Shown: piece by piece, positions 37,301 through 47,104 of the stretch
Position numbering within the stretch: position 1 is the first letter of the stretch
Layout of the letters: every line of letters starts with the position of its first letter
NCBI RefSeq assembly: GCF_963676685.1
Contig: NC_092345.1
Location: 79,115,592 to 79,179,591, forward strand
Length of the DNA stretch: 64,000 bases
From: Mytilus edulis
Taxonomy: Eukaryota; Mollusca; Bivalvia; Mytilida; Mytilidae
Direction: 5' to 3'
The notes under the pieces: generated by a model
The model's database searches: none
The model's input: only the letters and a program-made list of their open reading frames with translations
What the model was told of the DNA's origin: nothing
Translations under genes and position numbers: made by a program

Positions 37301-38973
37301 CAGTGTTGTCATGGAAAGGCTTTATACCATTATGTCGGCTAACCTATTGTCCTTGTATAACTTTGCACGTTACATAAATACAGTGTTGTCACGGAAAGGC
37401 TTTATACCATTAAGTCGACTAACCTATTGTACATATATAATTTTGCAGGTTATATAAATACAGTGTTGTCACGGAAAGGCTTTATACCATTAAGTCGACT
37501 AACCTATTGTACATATATATTTTACAGGTTATATAAACACAGTTTTATCATGGAAAGGCTTTATACCATTGAGTCGACTAACTTATTGTACATACCTCGT
37601 TCATCCAATTGTTATCTATTATAACCAATACACCAAACAACGATTGATGCATCTTACAGATATAGATGTTGTAAGTTCAATAAACTATAAATATATTTTT
37701 TTTTATTTAATAAGGAAAGTGCATGCACCAAGACAGAAATATTACAGTTGTGTTCCATTTGTTCCGTTGGTTGGTAAAGTTCAACAATCTTTTTTGTCAG
37801 TTTTAATGGAAATATTGAATTTAACTAAGATTTCGGTATTTTTGAATTATTTGTTTTTAAATGTTTGTCATTCTCCTCATCTCGCATTCATGTTATTTAA
37901 CAGTTTAATTTGACTGCACATTCACAAAAAGGGGCGATGGATACCCCCTCAAATTTTGGCCTCAAATTTCAAGTTCATCTGACGAAAGATTTTAGACACT
38001 TTTTAAACACGTAAGTGTCTATTTCAGTTGTTTCAATTAGTTTATGTGAAAAAATGTAACTTTTCATGTTTTTGTCAAAAATGAAAGTGGCCGCATCCGT
38101 GTTCATCCTCAACCTTTATATATGTTATGTATTATCATCAAAAACAACTAACATTTCAATATTAAGAATGAACACAAATGCGGCCACTTTCATTTAAGAC
38201 GGAAACCGTCGAAAATTTAACTTAAATGCTAAAGTTATGATTTCAGTAATTTAGCACGACTTAATGATGCCAGTATCCGATATATGTGTATTCTTTTGTC
38301 AAAAACAGCCCATATTTATTTAGCTGAAGCATTCTTCTTTCCAATAAATATCCAAAGTTTACATTTTAACAATTTGTAAAACTGCTATATCATGGTCTTA
38401 CTGAACCTACTTCTTTGAATCAACTAAACTGAAAAAGCAGAATCGAATCAAACAAGCAATGAACACAAAACACTTCAGAAGATATACACAAACTTTTCTC
38501 TGCACATTTTTTAAATACATGCATGCGATGTAGAATAGACTAAGTATGAGTAAAACATATCACAATTCACCAAAACGATAAAATATATATGTGTTGATAT
38601 ACATATCATTAACAGTCCCGATTGTACAGCAATAGATTTCATTTCGACAATACAATTCTATAAAATGTTGCTCGAAAGGCAAAAATAAAAAATGAAAACT
38701 CAAAAATATTTAACACATTTGACTAAATAATTATGAATGGGATTCTGGGAACGAAAAATAAAACACGCTTGTGGTTACACATCTATTTCTTAATTAAACC
38801 AATGTGTAAATAAAAGGGATTTTTATATATTTTCTTTATTGCAGATATACCAATTCATTGGAAACTTAGTAGTATCAATGATGGTAGCATTTGTAGCGAG
38901 TTTAGCATTTGAATCACCTATGATGGGACTTGAAAAGGTTATCTTTAAAAAGCAAGAAAAGAAAAGGCGATAG
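25332..38973 (+). CDS. NRF-A: NRF-6-like multipass acyltransferase-3 family protein, 15 exons, complete
   Basis: Coding exons: 25332-25719, 27328-27515, 27953-28028, 28397-28487, 29170-29363, 30632-30799, 31608-31704, 32169-32261, 32820-32988, 33391-33470, 33915-34022, 35650-35767, 36622-36808, 37528-37670, 38845-38973. They sum to 2229 nt (742 residues), with every junction in frame and GT/AG. Domains: signal peptide (MFLLFMLAFSAVW); Ser/Thr/Pro-rich linker (~85-110); NRF domain from MVDAAGKPPADILGGG (~130) with WLGDYDECLSI and GLCLPDSCS (~200); first membrane helix ~247-268 (IAFFLVIMVAGTIYDIV); acyltransferase-3 region from SLTAINGIRFLSMSWVILGH with the family's Arg (348) and His (359); then about ten hydrophobic helices and a basic tail KKQEKKRR. 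In C. elegans NRF-6 is known for fluoxetine response and lipid/yolk transport; the substrate here is unknown. Exons 2 and 14 carry tandemly duplicated splice borders. Confidence 0.93.
27468..27656 (+). repeat. Three tandem 66-nt copies of the exon 2 end with its splice donor (NRF-A)
   Basis: Each unit carries a GTATAGCCAGTC-like start (ATTATGGCCAGT in unit 2), then a CCAACCATGTTTTCTCCT-like stretch and the donor GTAAGTACT. Donor GT positions are 27516, 27582 and 27648, exactly 66 nt apart, and all three fall in phase 0. The frame stays open through all units (…PTMFSP, …PTMLSP, …SHVFF before the three donors). Joining to exon 3 from donor 2 or 3 would therefore add 22 or 44 residues without a frameshift. 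The single-donor exon 2 of NRF-B has exactly the length given by donor 1 (188 nt), so donor 1 is the ancestral form. Confidence 0.9.
29971..30043 (+). repeat. Fragment of the ~320-bp dispersed repeat in NRF-A intron 5
   Basis: TTATCTGCTCTTTGGTTGGG, TTGCCTCTTTGACATGTTCC and CCATTCTCATTTTCAATTTG match the 3' end of the full copies at 21520 and 40310. Confidence 0.6.
30200..30361 (-). repeat. tRNA-derived SINE in NRF-A intron 5
   Basis: On the minus strand TGGTCTAGTTGG (30314-30303) fits an RNA polymerase III A box and GGGTTCGAATCCC (30256-30244) a B box, about 50 nt apart as in a tRNA. The body does not fold into a clean tRNA and continues into AAATTTGCGAAAGCAAATTT (hairpin, 30208-30227). Just outside the tRNA-like 5' end, 30321-30361 forms another hairpin: CACCCGG … CCGGGTG enclosing GCTTCATTAAAATGAAGC. 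I interpret this as a SINE head and not a functional tRNA gene. It lies antisense in the intron between exons 5 and 6. Confidence 0.65.
33600..33785. repeat. Inverted copy of the AACGGAAAGTCC repeat family in NRF-A intron 10
   Basis: GTGAGAGGTTTAGCTAGTAA, AATCCACCATTTTCGACAGA and TTAGGGACTTTCCGTGTAGA are the reverse-complement counterparts of blocks in the copies at 11135 and 58430. Non-coding. Confidence 0.6.
34270..34487 (+). repeat. Dispersed repeat (GTACGGTGACC family) in NRF-A intron 11
   Basis: TTAACCCCGCCACATTATTT, CCAAGTCAGGAGCCTGTAAT, GTTGAAGGCCGTACGGTGAC and GACAGTTGTCTCATTGGCAA are present in order. The last two blocks recur at 43430-43548 and, inverted, at 42244-42400 and 63467-63600. 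The open frames here (34231-34419, 34433-34648) are readings of the repeat and not exons. Confidence 0.7.
34532..34629. repeat. Fold-back with 22-bp arms in NRF-A intron 11
   Basis: The left arm AGATTATCATTGGTCATCTC (34532-34553, ending AA) and the right arm 34608-34629 (TTGAGATGATCAATGATAAT, ending CT) are complementary except for one mismatch. The loop is about 54 bp. Element class unresolved. Confidence 0.7.
35037..35272 (+). repeat. Dispersed repeat ending in GACGGACGAACGGACGCACAG
   Basis: CGGATGCCCCATCCGCACTA, AGAAAGATCATATCATAGGG, GTTTCAAGCTGATTGGACTT and the ACGGACG tract mark a repeat whose pieces also occur inverted at 4045-4165 and 4490-4790. A GACTGACGG tract ends a similar repeat at 55800. 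It lies in NRF-A intron 11. Confidence 0.65.
35797..35985. repeat. AACGGAAAGTCC-family repeat in NRF-A intron 12
   Basis: GGTACAGGCATTTACTTATG, TTTTAACCTAGTTTTATAGC, CTCTCACTTGTATGGCAGTC and AACAAACAGACATAATG match the copies at 11135, 17390 and 58430. It begins only about 30 bp after the donor of exon 12. Confidence 0.7.
36131..36290 (+). repeat. 3' half of the ~320-bp dispersed repeat in NRF-A intron 12
   Basis: GTTTAGGGGCCAGCTAAAGG, TCGCTGCATTGAAGACCTGT and CATTTCCATTCTCAATTTTA correspond to the second half of the copies at 21520 and 40310. Confidence 0.7.
37085..37583 (+). repeat. Six tandem ~80-bp copies of the intron/exon 14 acceptor junction (NRF-A)
   Basis: Each unit consists of the intron end plus the first ~55 nt of exon 14 (GTTATATAAATACAGTGTTG … ATGTCGGCTAACC). 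Exon-like starts are at 37127, 37207, 37289, 37369, 37449 and 37528. Units 1, 2, 5 and 6 keep an AG acceptor (TTTGCAG, TTTACAG, TTTGCAG, TTTACAG). Units 3 and 4 have lost it (TTGGAC, TTGCAC). Only unit 6 continues into the full 143-nt exon with donor GATGTT|GTAAGT. Splicing to unit 1 or 2 reaches a stop within the next unit. Splicing to unit 5 reads through unit 6 in the wrong frame and stops near 37622. The upstream copies are therefore decoys or truncating alternatives. Confidence 0.9.
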
Positions 38974-39156
38974 ATAATTTAAATGCAATATGTGCTCAGG
39001 ATAGACAGTTGTATTGTTTTACTGACGAAATTCAATAATTCGGTCGGTGTAACTGCTGCAGATCTGATGGGACATTCCGCCCCTGTTACAGTTGTATTAT
39101 ATTTACATAATAGACATTTTTTAGAAATACATGCATAGATATTATATAAATGTGAT

Positions 39157-39162
39157 ATTAAA
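39157..39162 (+). terminator. Candidate polyadenylation signal of NRF-A
   Basis: ATTAAA lies 184 nt after the NRF-A stop (TAG 38971-38973), followed by GTAATATTGTATC. It is a common variant hexamer; the true site is unproven. Confidence 0.35.
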
Positions 39163-39199
39163 GTAATATTGTATCACCAAATATAGTTTTGACTATCAT

Positions 39200-40309
39200 T
39201 GACGTTCCAATCGTAGGAAATGGGTTTATTTATTTTATTATTAAAGTTTATTCTTTTGTACATAAATATATTTTATACGTGTACTTTTATTTGTTTATTC
39301 GCTCATTTTTTGTACGGCTACAAAGTTATGAGGAAGAACGATTGGAATCATTTCATAAAGTTTACATTCATCATCACAAACTTGTTGACCGATACCATTT
39401 TTCTCTTACTTAGCTCAGTAGTGACATGATTTCGCTGTCTAAAATCTTCTGATTTTAGTCCTATTGGATGATCTTAAAATTTTCCGATTGTATAATCGTC
39501 CCTATTGTGAACGCATCACTAAGTGTGGAGGTGCATCGCAAATGATTGATGCACATTATAAGCTTAACATGTCGACACGCACGGTCTTATTCCCATCCAG
39601 ATTGTGTGATTCCTTAGGTTTAAATAACGACCTTGATTAACATGTTCTAGATAGGTTCATCGATAATCAATTTTTACATTTCTGCATGTACTGGCTGTCT
39701 TGTTTTTTGTCCTCTGAAACCATTCTTTCCACAGATAAACTGACAACTTCCAAGCAAGGACCGAAGCTCATAAACTCGGCAGTCAATCCTTGCCGTCACC
39801 GGTATTTTGTGTTTTCTGCGTCACTGATCGTTTATGCGGACTTGCTATTTTGTATTGTGACGTCACGATATAGAGACTGCCAGTTTCTATTGTTATCTAC
39901 AAGCGTTCAAAGGGACACTATTCTTTGTGGTCGGAACTACTTTTTTGGGGTTTACACCAAAGACCCAAAAAGGAAATAGAAATGAATTGACGCTGATAAT
40001 ATACGATTCGATTTATTGAAATTTCAGTTACCTTTTGTAACTTTTCGATAGGTTTTCTTCAAGTTTGCATTTTATTAAATGTAGAGTTAAATGAATTGTT
40101 AAAACGAAAAGAAAAACATTTACTTTATAAAGTCGAAACTGCAAGTGGAAACGAAAAGACTGCTTGAAAAAAAAATCTACCATAAGACTTATTTAAATTA
40201 TTTAATTGCTTTTTCCCTCAGGTTAAGATATTGGAAATTTATTATCAATATTTGCCAGAATAGAAATTTGCGTATTTTTATCGTTTACTTTTCTACATTG
40301 GCTACAGGT
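39200..40309. other. No gene seen downstream of NRF-A
   Basis: The open frames in this stretch (39189-39429, 39686-39979, 40145-40333) show no domain signature, no splice consensus pairing and no paralogue in the window. The sequence looks like ordinary intergenic DNA with repeat fragments. Confidence 0.5.
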
Positions 40310-40628
40310 ATAGGGGGAGGGTTCAACCGTTGAGATCTCATAAACATATTAACCCCGATGCATATTTGCACCTGTCCGAAGTCAGGAGCTTCTGGCCTTT
40401 GTTAGGCTTGTATCATTTTTAATTTTAGTATTCTTGTGTATAATTTGGAGTTAAGTATGGCGTTCATTATCACTGAACTAGTATATATAATTATCATGTG
40501 TATGGGGGCCAGCTGAGGGACGCCTCCGGGTGTGGGAATTTCTCGCTGCATTGAAGACCTGCTGTTGTCTGTTCTATGGTCGAGTTGTTGTTTCTTTGAC
40601 ACATTCCCCATTTCTATTCTCAATTTTA
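40310..40628 (+). repeat. Dispersed ~320-bp repeat, copy 2
   Basis: Full copy colinear with 21520-21838: CAGGTATAGGGGGAGGGTTC, GCACCTGTCCGAAGTCAGGA, GGGGGCCAGCTGAGGGACGC, TTGAAGACCTGCTGTTGTCT and CCATTTCTATTCTCAATTTT. Confidence 0.8.
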
Positions 40629-42434
40629 CTTTTATTTCAAAGCTTTACATATGGGTCATTAAAAAAAAAATGTGGAATTTTGGAATTGAAAAATTCATTA
40701 AAAGTTACTTTACATGAGTGGGGCGCTCATATTTGTCGTGGACACAATTTCGCCGTTTTATGATTTTGAGGTGTAAAAACGTCAAAGGATGGTTGAAATG
40801 TAAGAATTATGCCGGTAAGTTATATTTTTATAACAAGTATGATTATTTTTGGCAATGAGACCAAATTTCGGCACTTACCGTAAAGGACCGAAAAACGGAC
40901 AACGATTTTCAGCAAATTTTCTGAATGACAAAAACGATTTCAAAGAAGTATTTCTTAAAAATTCTTTGACTGATTGCCCTGAATTTCAGTTTTTTATACC
41001 ATTCAAATGTCTGCTATTCATCTATAATGGAATTTATTTGATAAATATTGTTTAAAGCTGCAGTTATTTGGTTTTAAAATAGATGTGTAAAAACGGCGAA
41101 TATGTGTCCGCCATTGACAAAACATCAGGAAATTTCAAACACCCTTAATCTAACTTTTCAGATGATTTTTCTCAAAACAAACACGTTTTAAAGCTAAGAA
41201 TATTTTGCATTTGAAGTTATCTTCATATAGAAATATCAGTATACTTCAAAAATATAAACTTCGGACCTGAACATAAACTGAAGAAAACATGGGAAGTTAT
41301 GGCGAAAATGAGCACCCCACTCTAACATTCAAACAACCCTTTACATAACCAAATCAAAACAAACAGTACTTATAGAACAACATATTAAAAGATGCAATCT
41401 TAATAATGTCATACAAGAAAATCTTGAACCTGCTTATTTTTATTCAATTAATCTTTTATCATTATTATATAATAAAATGACCTTTGATACCATCTTTTAT
41501 AATGACATGACAACTATACCTTATGAAGATTTTAAAAGTATTTACTGTAAACTTGTTAATGATCCCGACTATATGAGTATATAACCATACGGGCATGACC
41601 ATACTCGTATGAGTATATAACCATACGGTCATGACCATACTCGTATGAGTATATATAACCATACGGTCATGACCATACTCGTATGCCCCGGAACATATTT
41701 ATATATACATAGATATATATGTGTAATATTCATCACTGGACGTTAAACACTTATTATCAATCAATCAAAACTAGTTCAACCAAAAAATCTCAAATTATCT
41801 GTCTCAAATGACAGTTCTCGTCCCATATGTTTTGTTCAATTGTTCATTATGATAAAAAAAAAATATGGTTACTCAACGTCCAACATTCAAGACGAGAACA
41901 TAATAATGTGAAATGATTATTTACCTTGATTTGTACTAAACACTTATACTGAGACTAATTGTCAACGTGCTAGTACACAATCAACTCCAAGCAGAACAGT
42001 CTTTGCTCTTTTCCCTTAATGCTACGTGCTTAGTTGAGAAGCCTCAAACACCTATTTTACAGTCTTTGGTTTGACCCAGACAGCCATGATTTAAAAACAC
42101 ACGACCCCTAGACAAACACGCTACCAAGTGACCACCGATACGGTGTTCCATTATCATGAAATAAGTGTCTACATATGGTGAATTTATGTACATATGGCAA
42201 AGATGATTGTTCATATCTTACGGCAATATTGCTTAGTAGGAAGATGTTGTATGATTGCCACTTTGTCAACTCTTAAAGAGACCAAATGACACAGAAAGTA
42301 ACAGCTATTTGTCACAATACGGCCTTCAACAATCACCAAAACCCATACCGCATAAGTAGCTATTAAAGCACCAAAATGTCAAATTTAAACTATATAGTTA
42401 GCCAGTTGCTTATAGCATCTAAACAAAATACTCT
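40629..42434. other. No gene seen; includes a 36-bp tandem repeat and a repeat fragment
   Basis: No supported exons. At 41575-41690 about three 36-bp units follow each other (GAGTATATAACCATACGGTC, ATGACCATACTCGTAT). The unit is partly self-complementary (ATACGAGTAT / ATACTCGTAT). At 42244-42400 lies a copy of the GTACGGCCTTCAACAAT family. Confidence 0.55.
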
Positions 42435-44154
42435 AACGAGCCTGTGTCGCTCACCGTGGTCTATGTGCATATTAAACAAGAGACACAAATGGATTCATGA
42501 CAAAAATTGTGTTTTGGTGATGTGTTTGTAGATCTAACGAACTTACTGAAAATTCCTGCTGCTTACAATTATCTCTATCTATAATGAGCATTGCCCTTAA
42601 AGCAGGTTGTTTGGCATGCCACAAAACCAGGTTCAACCCTACATTTTTTTTTCTTAAAATGTCCTGTACCAAGTCAGAAAAATGGCCATTGTTATATTAT
42701 AGTTCGTTTCTGTGTGTGTGTTACACAATGTGTATGTTGTGTTTCTGTTATGTGTTCTCTTATATTTGATGCGTTTCCCTCAGTTTTAGTTTGTAACCAG
42801 GATTTGTTTACTTTCTCAGTCAATTTGTGAGTTTCGAACAGCGATATACTACTGTTGCCTTTATTTGGCCCAGAAGAGAAAATTGTTAAAAATTTACTAT
42901 AAAGAGCAATAACTCCTTAATAAGGGGTCACTTGACCATATTGGTCATGTTGACTTATTTGTAGTATTTGTATTATCTATAATAACACTCAAGATAATAA
43001 GGATGGTGACATAAGAGTTTTTATACGTGTATGGATTCAGTATGCAATTCTGGATATTATGTTAGTTTTTTGTTTTTCTCCGTATATAAGAACATAGCCA
43101 TCCATTGGAAAATCTAAAAAGTTGAGCCGAAAAAAAGGCATTTCCCCTATATACCTAGGTAAATTTGTCGCCAAAATTGACGTTTTCCTATGAAAATACC
43201 AAGAAAACAAAAATGGTGACCCCCATTTTTTATTACATATTCCGATGTATCTCGATTCAAAGAACATGTGTGCCAAAAAGTTTGGAAATCGGGAGATATG
43301 CCATTCGGTATCGTATTACCTTAAGTACTAATTTTAGCCATGTCAGCCATTTTAGTTCACCGGCAGGGTCATCGGACACATTTAAAAAAAAATAAATACC
43401 CTATTGATGATTGTGGACAAGGTTGGTTCAATTTGTCTCATTGTTGAAGGCCATACGGTTACCTCTTATTGTTAATTTCTGTCTCATTTTGGTCTCTTGT
43501 GGATAGTTGTCTCATTGGCAATTATACCACATCTTCTTTTTTTTTTATATATCAGTAGTTATAGAGGAGAAGATTTTTGTAAAAGTTTAAAAAAAAATGA
43601 CTATAAAGGTCAATAACTCCTTAAGGGGTCAACTGACCATTTCTGTCATCTTGACATATTTGTGTGTCTAAATTTGCTGAACATAATTGCTGTTAACAGA
43701 TCATCTCTATCTATAACAATATTCAAGATAATAACCAAAAAACGGCAAAATTTCCATAAAATTACCAATTATGGAGCAGCAACCCAATAATGGGTTGTCC
43801 CATTCATCAGAAAATTTCAGAACAAATGCATCTTGACCTGATTAACAATATGATCCGGTGTCAGATTTACTCTACATGCTTTGGTTTCAGAGTTGTAAGC
43901 CAAAATCTACATTTTACCCCTATGATCAAATTTTAGCCATGGCCACCATCTTTTTTGGTTGGCCGGGTCACTTGACACATTCTTTTAAGTTAGATACACA
44001 AATGATGATTGTGGCCAAGTTTGGTTAAATTGGCCCAGTAGTTTCAGAGGAGAAGATTTGTTGTAAAAGTAGATGGACGACAGATGACGGAAGACTAAGG
44101 ACGCCAAGTGATGAGAAAAGCTCACTTGGTCCTGTGGGCCAGGTGAGCTAAAAA
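42435..44154 (+). repeat. Long dispersed element with hairpin 3' end, carrying nested repeats
   Basis: It opens with AACGAGCCTGTGTCGCTCAC and contains repeated modules (AATAACTCCTTAATAAGGGG at 42908, AATAACTCCTTAAGGGGTCA at 43614, CAGAGGAGAAGATTTGTTG at 44045). It ends in the near-perfect 31-nt hairpin 44119-44149 (AGCTCACTTGG … CCAGGTGAGCT) followed by AAAAA. Two other repeats are nested: 42765-42868 (TTTCCCTCAGTTTTAGTTTG, also at 12360 and partly at 52550) and 43430-43548 (GGCCATACGGTTACC family). No transposase or reverse transcriptase frame is seen. Confidence 0.6.
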
Positions 44155-44277
44155 ATGACTCAACTCTTTATCATCGTAATTATAAATTAATGGCACATCA
44201 TCAAAAAAAGATTGACCATGCAATTTCATAATCTCTTCATGTTTGACCTTAACACCTAAAACTCAATAGAGATTTCC

Positions 44278-44465
44278 ATGTATTCCAGTGGCGGATCCAG
44301 AACTTTTCCTAAGGGGGGGGGGGGGGGGGGCGCTGACTCACGTAAAGGGGGCCCACTCCAGTCATGCTTCAATGATTCCCTATATAATCAACCAAATTTT
44401 TCCCACGAAAGGGGGGGCCCGGCCCCCCAGCCCCCCCCCCCCCCCCTGGATCCGCCTATGTATTC
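44278..44465. mobile_element. hAT-type miniature element with 8-bp target duplication
   Basis: The direct repeat ATGTATTC at 44278-44285 and 44458-44465 brackets a 172-bp element (44286-44457). Its ends are CAGTGGCGGATCCAG and CTGGATCCGCCT, inverted repeats sharing GGCGGATCCAG. The inside has a run of about 18 G near the left end and about 16 C near the right, which are also inverted. An 8-bp duplication with ends starting CAG is typical of hAT elements; the assignment is inference. The two open frames across it are repeat readings. Confidence 0.75.
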
Positions 44466-47104
44466 TTAAAATGTATTCTGGTGCATTAACATATGTTAGG
44501 CTTAGAACTATTTCTCATTAGTAAAGGCCATATGGATGTATGTAATGGCTTACATCAAAATTTACTAGTTTTTGACTATGACCCTTCTCCATAGATTGAC
44601 TTAAAAAAAAACCAAGTAAAAATTATATATGTTTATTTCCTGTGTGTATGATAATTGTTTGAACTACATCATGAATAAAAGTCTGTGACTGTCATTCTCT
44701 ATCAGCATACAAAATACTAAGTATATTTCTTTCAAGTCAGCTTCTCCTTGTTACAGTTCCATATATGTCAATTCTAGAAGAAAAAATCATTAATTAATAT
44801 AGTATATGTACAGCATTGCATATAATTTTTTATCATAGTTTGGTATTGTCTATTTGACTTTATGAATGATCAGAATAATCCATACAAAAATAAGAAAAAA
44901 ACCAATTCATAATGATACATGAACAATAAAAAAAAATACCTATGATCAAATTCAGAACATATCAGGAGATGTGCAAAAATCTAGTAAAATATAACATATA
45001 TTTTTTCATATCTTTGAAGCTATTACATATTGATCTTATCTCCCTTTGCAACTACAATGTACTACAGAATGTAATTTAAAAGCTAAAATTATATTTCACA
45101 AGGTATTTTAGAGCTTTGTTTAAAGAAAACTAGTTTGCAGAATGCATAGAAAAACACCATTCTAGAAGAAATAATTCAAAATCTGATATATTATATATTT
45201 ATATGTTAAGTAAAATAAAACATGCGTTTGTCTAAGTCTTTGATAAGTGCAATTTATAGCTAGAAACAAGTACAAAAATGTATGAGAGGAGGCCACTAAA
45301 AAGAGCAAATTTTCCACAAATATTTAATTTTGACAAATGTAGCTTTCAATAATTTTTCTTCAACCCATTCTTTTTTCTGCTTGAAAAAAAACTTTTGATA
45401 AAGGAAATGTGATCTAATACAGTCTGCACCAAAATCTTTTCTCAACTACTAGTCCAAAGACCAATATTCTGACATTTTTCTTAGTGGTTCAAACAAAGTT
45501 TTGCAAAAACTTACCAGTCCAAAAGAAATATACTAGTCTGGGGCTTCAGATATGCAGAGATATATTTTATACATAAAATTAAGAAAGGAAATGGGGAATG
45601 TGTCAAAGCGACAACAACCAGACCATAGAGCAGACAACAGCTGAAGGCCACCAATGGGTCTTCAATGTAGCGAGAAACTCCCGCACCAGGAGGCAGTGTC
45701 CAGCTGGCCCCTTAAAAAACATGTACACTAGTACAGTGATATTATACATGTATGTTTATAGTGGCTCAAATCTCCAATTCCCTCCAACTTCAAATCAAAA
45801 AAAGAAAAATCACAAATTTATAGATATTTGAAGAATACACATGATTAGTGACAGATTTCAATATTTACATGATGATGAAAACTTTATGAAACAGGGTATT
45901 GAACTAATTTACAATATGATCAAAATTTTGGTGAGTTGCTATAAATTTGCTATAGTTTGTCATTTTTTGCCAAAATTGAATGTAATATTATATGAATGAA
46001 AGAGTAAGATCAGCAAGTCTTAGAAAAACTGTTTATTTTCATACTTAGAATATGGTTTTTTTTGGAACTCCGAACACACTCTCTAAATATTGACTATTTT
46101 GACAAAAATAATCAAAGTTAGCTGATTTCTCATTTACAGTCATATAAATTGCACATTAGTTTACTATCAAACTGACATTCAAGTACAAAAGTAGAGTTAT
46201 TTGACCCTGAGACTACTATAACACAGTTTAACCCTACCTATATTTCTAGCATATTACAGAAATAAGTAGTTTTAATGAGGACTATATTTCATGGTGTAAA
46301 ATTGCCATTTGACATTATTTTATCTGTTTTAAAAGATTGCAGTATTTTACATTTATATATGACCTTAGTTTTTTCATTTAATGTTATTTTTTTAAACTAG
46401 AAACTTAATTTACACTTTAAACATGAATTCACTTGTCCTATTTTTGAAAAAAAAAAAAATTATGTTCTATATGTACATGTATGTATGTATGAGGGTCTGG
46501 ATTTGGGGGGGTCTGTTATTCTGTTAACATTTAGTTTTCACCCTTTTTTTTCTCTAATCTTTAAAAAACTAACCCCTTTTTTCTCTAATCTTCAAAAATT
46601 AACCCCTTTTTCTCTTATAATTTTCATTTTTTTTTGCCCGTTATTCTCTAATCTTCATTTTTTAAGGGCATTTTTCTTTAATCATTTAACCCCATCCAAC
46701 CCTCATGTATACATTCAAAATTCTAATTATTTTATTATATATAAGACTATCTAAAACTTACCAAAAGATAAAATACTATTGAAATTAACATTTCCCGCAA
46801 TAAAATTTAAAAACTGCTACTTCTCACATCTCCTGCCTGTCCTGGCACCGCATGTTATGACAGTGTCCTGATAATCAGTTACTTAGTATAAGAAACCTAA
46901 AAAAATAATTATCTATCATCAGAATCAGCACTATATATATTAAAATATATAGCTAGTCAACAAAAGAGGGGTACTGATCATGAATTCCCCCTGCACTCTT
47001 CCGTGTCTTTACCTTCAGCCTACACATGCAAGTCTTAAAGGGGGGAAATTGAAGACAAGGACACCAATGCAAAATGCATAAATTCAACAAAAACACAAAA
47101 ATTA
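44466..47104. other. No gene seen; AT-rich spacer with one inverted repeat copy and a T/C-rich tandem tract
   Basis: 45578-45745 is an inverted partial copy of the ~320-bp repeat (GAAATGGGGAATGTGTCAAA, GTCTTCAATGTAGCGAGAAA). 46535-46700 is a degenerate tandem tract of roughly 30-35-bp units with TCTCTAATCTTCAAAAATTAACCCC. No exon is supported; the open frame at 46485-46754 is a reading of that tract. Confidence 0.55.

Noticed and set aside
37427..37624. Open frame across acceptor units 5 and 6 as a genuine longer exon 14
   Set aside because: Reading through unit 6 from unit 5 shifts out of the conserved frame (loss of CTYLVHPIVIYY) and stops at about 37622.
44278..44521. Two glycine/proline-rich open frames
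   Set aside because: They arise from the poly-G and poly-C runs inside the miniature element.
46485..46754. Telomere-like or coding reading of the TCTCTAATCTTCAAAAATTAACCCC tract
   Set aside because: Irregular unit length and many substitutions; looks like a decayed simple repeat.
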